A DNA stretch of 64,000 nt, from positions 62,001 to 126,000 of the forward strand of contig CAXFAI010000042.1 in assembly GCA_964001305.1 (NCBI GenBank), written 5' to 3'. The translations under genes were made by a program, and so were the position numbers. Of the stretch, positions 60,762-64,000 are shown piece after piece. The notes beneath the pieces were generated by a model. That model was not told the DNA's origin and ran no database searches. It saw only the letters and a program-made list of their open reading frames with translations. How positions within the stretch are numbered: the stretch's first letter is position 1; each line of letters starts with the position of its first letter. The stretch comes from CAJXMH01 sp964001305 (GTDB taxonomy: Bacteria > Bacteroidota > Bacteroidia > Flavobacteriales_E > Vicingaceae).

Positions 60762-61634
60762 ATGAATTATCAAGAACCCATGTTCAAACAAAATGAACTT
60801 AAAGGAAAAACCATATTAGTTACAGGTGGTGGCACAGGCTTGGGAAAATCCATGACAAAATACTTTATGGAAATTGGGGCCAATGTGATTATAGCAAGTC
60901 GGAAACAAGAGGTGCTAGATGACACAGTAAAAGAGCTAAAAGAAGCTACGGGAGGAAACATTTTGGGCATTGCTTGCGATGTAAGAAAGCCACAAGAAAT
61001 AGAAGCTGTAATTGAAAAAGGAATTGCTGAATTTGGTGAAATAAATGGTTTGGTTAATAATGCTGCAGGTAATTTTATTAGTCCAACTGAACGTCTTTCG
61101 CCAAAGGCATTTGATGTAATAGTGGATATTGTTTTAAAAGGAAGCTATAACTGCTCTTTGCTTTTAGGCAAATATTGGATTGAGAAAAAAATGCCTGCAA
61201 CTATGCTGAACATTGTAACCACTTACAGCTGGACTGGCTCTGGCTATGTAGTTCCATCGGCAGTTGCCAAAGGCGGTGTATTGGCCATGACACGTTCGCT
61301 AGCAGCCGAATGGGCCAAGTATGGCATTCGCTCAAACGCCATTGCTCCTGGTCCATTTCCAACGCAAGGTGCTTTTAGTCGTTTGTTTCCAGAAGGACTA
61401 AAAGAAAAACTAGACCCTTTAAGAAGAATCCCTTTAAAGCGATATGGAGAACATCAAGAACTTGCCAATTTAGCAGCTTATTTAATGTCTGATTTCTCTG
61501 CCTATGTAAATGGTGAAGTAGTAACCATTGATGGCGGAGAATGGATTTATAATGCTGGAGAATTTACAGGTCTAGATGCAGTCCCAGAAGAAATGTGGGA
61601 CATTATTGAACAGCAAGTTAGGGGAAAGAAGTAA
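60762..61634 (+). CDS. SDR oxidoreductase (2,4-dienoyl-CoA reductase-like)
   Basis: 290 residues. The Rossmann NAD(P) motif is VTGGGTGLGKSMTK, the NNAAGNF segment is conserved, and the active-site region reads TYSWTGSGYVVPSAVAKGGVL. The classical Tyr-x3-Lys spacing is changed, as in the decarboxylating-type/dienoyl-CoA reductase branch, in which Ser-Lys remain. The closing IRSNAIAPGPFPTQGAFSRL and DGGEWIYNAGEF match peroxisomal or bacterial dienoyl-CoA reductase-like enzymes. It would act on unsaturated acyl-CoAs; the substrate is inferred. The regulator gene with its operator is downstream, 107 bp away. Confidence 0.87.
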   Translation: MNYQEPMFKQNELKGKTILVTGGGTGLGKSMTKYFMEIGANVIIASRKQEVLDDTVKELKEATGGNILGIACDVRKPQEIEAVIEKGIAEFGEINGLVNNAAGNFISPTERLSPKAFDVIVDIVLKGSYNCSLLLGKYWIEKKMPATMLNIVTTYSWTGSGYVVPSAVAKGGVLAMTRSLAAEWAKYGIRSNAIAPGPFPTQGAFSRLFPEGLKEKLDPLRRIPLKRYGEHQELANLAAYLMSDFSAYVNGEVVTIDGGEWIYNAGEFTGLDAVPEEMWDIIEQQVRGKK

Positions 61635-61681
61635 AAAGATTAGTCAAACTGATTTAATCCCAGTAAAAGCTACAAAATTAT

Positions 61682-61703
61682 TAGTGGACTATTTTATCCA
61701 CTA
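61682..61703. promoter_or_regulatory. Operator palindrome upstream of the Rrf2 regulator
   Basis: TAGTGGA and TCCACTA face each other across an 8-base AT-rich spacer (CTATTTTA). The same palindrome with the same spacing stands upstream of the next operon (62191-62214). It lies just upstream of a -7-like element at 61716-61723, near the expected -33 position, fitting autoregulation by the regulator. Confidence 0.75.
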
Positions 61704-61715
61704 TTTTTTTATCTC

Positions 61716-61723
61716 TACCTTTG
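61716..61723 (+). promoter_or_regulatory. -7 element of the Rrf2 gene
   Basis: TACCTTTG matches TAnnTTTG, 18 bases before the ATG at 61742. The -33 region would fall within the palindrome at 61682-61703, so binding there would block RNA polymerase. Confidence 0.55.
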
Positions 61724-61741
61724 CCTCATAACATTAACAAT

Positions 61742-62176
61742 ATGTTTTCAAAAGCATGTGAATACGGAATTAGAGCGGCTATTTTTGTAGCCAAACAATC
61801 CTTGGAAGGAAAAAGAGTTAGCTTAAAGGAAACTACCGAAGCGATTGAGTCGCCTGAAGCCTATACTTCCAAAATTCTACAACAATTAAAACGCCACGAA
61901 ATTATTCGTTCCGACAAAGGACCAAGTGGCGGCTTTTCGATGGAAGCAAATAAGTTAAACAGTCTCAATTTACAGCAAATTGTTTTCATTTTTGATGGAA
62001 ACAAAATATACGAAGGTTGTGGCTTGGGCCTAAAACGATGTAATGCTGAAAAACCCTGCCCTCTCCACCATGACTTTGTCGCGGTAAGAAATGCATTATC
62101 GTTGATGCTAGAACAAACATCCATAAAAGGCTTAGCAACTGAACTAGAAGAAGGGCCGGCATTTTTGAAAACGTAA
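61742..62176 (+). CDS. Rrf2 family Fe-S-type transcription regulator
   Basis: 144 residues, start ATG 61742. The N-terminal winged helix starts MFSKACEYGIRAAIFVA and continues with the recognition part SPEAYTSKILQQLKRHEII and the wing GPSGGFSM. Three cysteines (C93, C100, C106 in CGLGLKRCNAEKPCPLHH) are positioned like the cluster ligands of IscR/NsrR. The spacing here is C-x6-C-x5-C. This suggests an iron-sulfur cluster that senses NO or redox. The next operon (trHb, kynA, Ric) fits an NO or iron-sulfur stress regulon. Identical palindromes sit before this gene and before that operon, so it probably represses itself and that operon. Confidence 0.88.
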   Translation: MFSKACEYGIRAAIFVAKQSLEGKRVSLKETTEAIESPEAYTSKILQQLKRHEIIRSDKGPSGGFSMEANKLNSLNLQQIVFIFDGNKIYEGCGLGLKRCNAEKPCPLHHDFVAVRNALSLMLEQTSIKGLATELEEGPAFLKT

Positions 62177-62190
62177 AAAAATTTAAACTA

Positions 62191-62214
62191 ATAGTGGACA
62201 TATTTATCCACTAT
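62191..62214. promoter_or_regulatory. Operator palindrome upstream of the haemoglobin operon
   Basis: ATAGTGGA and TCCACTAT, a perfect 8-bp inverted repeat with an 8-base spacer (CATATTTA), 13 bases before the ATG at 62228. It repeats the palindrome before the Rrf2 gene. No clear -7 element is seen between it and the start, so it may overlap the promoter itself. Confidence 0.75.
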
Positions 62215-62227
62215 AAAATGAATAAGT

Positions 62228-62512
62228 ATGGGTTATATAATTAAATGGTACGAAAAACAGATTATTCAATTTGAAAAATCAAGATATGGCGCCATGGCTA
62301 TGATGATTACAGTTCAATCGTGCTGGGGTTCTATAGCGGCAGGATTATCCTATAATAATCCTGATATGACGAACCTGATCATTTGCGCCACCCTTACTAT
62401 GTTAAACAACGCCATCCTAATTGCTCAGGGTCCTGCTAAATTTTGTGTTGGTATATTTTCCTTAGCAACCGTTGCCAACACTGCAATCATCTTAATTGAA
62501 CTGCTATTCTAA
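62228..62512 (+). CDS. Small membrane protein of unknown function
   Basis: A 94-residue hydrophobic protein with about three helices (~22-40, ~47-66, ~70-92). A short charged N-terminus (MGYIIKWYEKQIIQFEKSRYG) precedes them. Features include an internal cysteine (TVQSCWGS) and AQGPAKFCVGIFSLAT. I do not recognise a family. It is the first gene after the second operator palindrome and overlaps the truncated haemoglobin gene by one base (TAATG). It is probably part of the same response; a role in the membrane for NO or oxygen stress is only a guess. Confidence 0.8.
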   Translation: MGYIIKWYEKQIIQFEKSRYGAMAMMITVQSCWGSIAAGLSYNNPDMTNLIICATLTMLNNAILIAQGPAKFCVGIFSLATVANTAIILIELLF

Positions 62513-62904
62513 TGAATGAAATCAACAATATAAATAACGTCAAAAAGTTAGTTGACACATTTTACGAAAAAGTGCGAAAGGATACGCTCTTAGCCCCCAT
62601 TTTCGAAAAAAGAATTAAAGACCAATGGCCGGAACATTTGGAAAAAATGTATCGCTTTTGGCAAACCATATTACTTGATGAACACACTTATCAGGGCAGC
62701 CCATTTACTCCTCATGTCACTATGCTTCTTAAGGAAGAACATTTTTCACGCTGGATAACACTCTTTAAAGAAACCATAAATGAAAACTTTACAGGAGAAA
62801 AAGCACTTGAAGCAAAAGCCAGAGCGAGCAATATGGCTAGAATGTTTGAATACAAGATAGACTATCTACAAAAAATTAAAGCGGCTGAAGCCAAACAATC
62901 ATAA
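62512..62904 (+). CDS. Group III truncated haemoglobin
   Basis: 130 residues with the 2-on-2 globin layout: FYEKVRKDTLLAPIFEKRI at the start, then QWPEHLEKMYRFWQTILL and the proximal-histidine helix EEHFSRWITLFKETI. The middle portion YQGSPFTPHV is the usual CD/E part of the group III family. Heme proteins of this kind bind oxygen and NO. It overlaps the membrane-protein gene by one base and precedes kynA by 6 bp, so it is within an operon controlled by the palindrome upstream. NO detoxification is likely from context. Confidence 0.9.
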   Translation: MNEINNINNVKKLVDTFYEKVRKDTLLAPIFEKRIKDQWPEHLEKMYRFWQTILLDEHTYQGSPFTPHVTMLLKEEHFSRWITLFKETINENFTGEKALEAKARASNMARMFEYKIDYLQKIKAAEAKQS

Positions 62905-62910
62905 TAAAGT

Positions 62911-63834
62911 ATGAAGAAAGAACTAATTGATCAGATTGTAAAAAAGTATAAGGATTTAGGTGAAAATCCTGAAACTTATTTAAACGGATTATTGCAAGCT
63001 AAACCAATCAATTATTGGGATTACATTGAAGTTGAAACTTTGCTTTCCCTTCAGAAACCGAGAACTGGTTTTAAAGATGAATCTATTTTCATCATGTATC
63101 ATCAAGTAACTGAGTTGGTGCTAAAGATGATACTTCATGAAATAGAGCAGCTGGCATTAGATAAGTTAGCTGAAAAAGATTGGATTGAGAAACTAAATCG
63201 AATTACTAGATATACTGATATGCTCATCACCTCTTTCGACATTATGAAAGCGGGCATGAATTATGAAGACTACAATACTTTTAGAAGCACTTTAGCTCCG
63301 GCTAGTGGTTTCCAAAGTGTGCAATTCAGGTATATTGAAATTTACTGCACACGTCTAGACAACCTCTTGAACCATGCCGGCAAAAAGCGACTATCTGCTC
63401 CTGCAAAAGTTGAAGATTACTTTGAACACATTTACTGGAAAGATGCCGGTTTAGATCGAAAAACTGGAAAAAAGACCCTCACCCTAAGACAATTCGAAGA
63501 AAAATATCAGGACAGGTTAGTTCAGTTTGCAAAAAGCTTAGAGGGTAATACTATTGAAGAACTAATCATGAAAATGAAACCGTCCAAGGAGTTAAGTAAC
63601 AAATTAAAAGAATTCGACTATTTCTACAATGTTAAATGGCCCTTGGTACATTTAGAAACGGCCCAACATTATTTAGATTTAAAGGGAGAGAACAAGGCCG
63701 CTACCGGAGGTAGTGAATGGAAGAAATACTTACACCCCAAATACCAACAGAGAAAGTTTTTCCCTTCACTTTGGAGTGAAGAGGAATTAGAGAATTGGGG
63801 AAACGAAAATTTTAAAATCACTAATAAAACATAA
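62911..63834 (+). CDS. kynA: Tryptophan 2,3-dioxygenase
   Basis: 307 residues. Heme and substrate motifs are visible: IFIMYHQVTELVLKMILHE (active-site His), TFRSTLAPASGFQSVQFRYIE and the heme-ligand region FYNVKWPLVHLETAQHYLD. The TGGS turn (ATGGSEWKKYL) is conserved. The enzyme opens the tryptophan indole ring with oxygen to form N-formylkynurenine, the first step of the kynurenine route. The gene lies between the truncated haemoglobin and the Ric-like gene, with only 4-6 bp gaps, so it is co-transcribed with stress proteins rather than with kynurenine-pathway genes. Confidence 0.93.
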   Translation: MKKELIDQIVKKYKDLGENPETYLNGLLQAKPINYWDYIEVETLLSLQKPRTGFKDESIFIMYHQVTELVLKMILHEIEQLALDKLAEKDWIEKLNRITRYTDMLITSFDIMKAGMNYEDYNTFRSTLAPASGFQSVQFRYIEIYCTRLDNLLNHAGKKRLSAPAKVEDYFEHIYWKDAGLDRKTGKKTLTLRQFEEKYQDRLVQFAKSLEGNTIEELIMKMKPSKELSNKLKEFDYFYNVKWPLVHLETAQHYLDLKGENKAATGGSEWKKYLHPKYQQRKFFPSLWSEEELENWGNENFKITNKT

Positions 63835-63838
63835 TAAC

Positions 63839-64000
63839 ATGAAAATAAGTAACAAAGACATCATTGGAGAAGTAGTAGCCAAAGACTACCGCACTGCATC
63901 AGTTTTCAAAAAAGCGGGAATTGATTTTTGCTGTCGCGGAAATCGAAGCATTGAAACGGTGGTTGAGGATGAAAACAAAATGGAAAGCTTAGTAGCTGAG
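63839..64000 (+). CDS. ric: Ric/YtfE/ScdA iron-sulfur repair protein, N-terminal part
   Basis: 54 codons from the ATG at 63839 to the window edge, open throughout. The product starts with the ScdA N-terminal domain: GEVVAKDYRTASVFKKAGID, then FCCRGNRSIETVV, the signature of the di-iron Ric proteins. Those repair iron-sulfur clusters damaged by NO or oxidants. The hemerythrin-like di-iron domain that should follow lies outside the window. It begins 4 bp after the kynA stop and supports the nitrosative-stress reading of the whole operon. Confidence 0.88.
   Translation, partial: MKISNKDIIGEVVAKDYRTASVFKKAGIDFCCRGNRSIETVVEDENKMESLVAE

Overview
The window is AT-rich (roughly one third G+C by eye), densely coded on both strands, and clearly from a member of the Bacteroidota. 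The best guess is a free-living, probably marine or aquatic, Flavobacteriales-type organism. Evidence: three large secreted proteins with type IX secretion (T9SS) C-terminal sorting domains; an exosortase-F type locus with a PID-CTERM miniature substrate; a TPR/PD40/OmpA-like envelope protein; DUF3667 and DUF423 proteins; a fused IcmF-type mutase; and repeated -7 elements of the form TAnnTTTG, which is the Bacteroidota housekeeping promoter signature. No rRNA, tRNA, CRISPR array, insertion sequence or prophage was found.

Layout. 1-1006: the start of a Wzz/Wzc-like polysaccharide protein running off the left edge, then a decayed sulfotransferase gene. 1240-5738: a T9SS-exported LamG-type protein, a 76-residue PID-CTERM protein, an exosortase-F-associated membrane protein and the exosortase XrtF. 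5823-14326: glyA, then two tandem T9SS multi-domain adhesin-like proteins on the minus strand. 14521-21745: fahA, a DivIC/FtsB-like protein, pruA, and a small minus-strand methyltransferase / glycosyltransferase / DUF3667 operon with a divergent methyltransferase and a chalcone-isomerase-like secreted protein. 21742-31643: lipoproteins, icmF, an M28 peptidase with PDZ domain, a PD40 lipoprotein, an Asp/Ser/Tyr-rich secreted protein and a sodium:solute symporter. 31744-41929: recR, a GT2 fused to a degenerate phosphoglycosyltransferase, a 2-oxoacid dehydrogenase E2, the TPR/PD40 envelope protein, an exonuclease, a FAH-family enzyme and a saccharopine-dehydrogenase-like enzyme. 42012-50499: a polysaccharide locus (asnB, GT4, Wza-like, Wzc-like kinase, rfbC, WecA-like transferase). 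50462-61634: lytic transglycosylase, uvrA, LOG-family protein, cinA, UspA, nucleoside phosphorylase, SirB1-like, DUF819, holin-like and SDR proteins. 61682-64000: an Rrf2-type regulator and its probable target operon (unknown membrane protein, truncated haemoglobin, tryptophan 2,3-dioxygenase, Ric/YtfE-type repair protein cut by the right edge).

How the genes fit together. Several encode amino-acid catabolism (fumarylacetoacetase, P5C dehydrogenase, tryptophan dioxygenase, isobutyryl-CoA mutase, saccharopine-dehydrogenase-like enzyme, E2), fitting a protein-degrading lifestyle together with the exported peptidase and adhesins. A second theme is cell-surface construction: two protein-sorting systems (T9SS substrates and XrtF/PID-CTERM) and an exopolysaccharide export machine whose kinase ends in a Gly-Tyr repeat of 14 units. 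The two places most worth a second look are the XrtF/PID-CTERM mini-locus at 4318-5738 and the Rrf2 operon at 61682-64000, where two nearly identical 7-8 bp inverted repeats sit in front of the regulator and of the putative nitrosative-stress operon.
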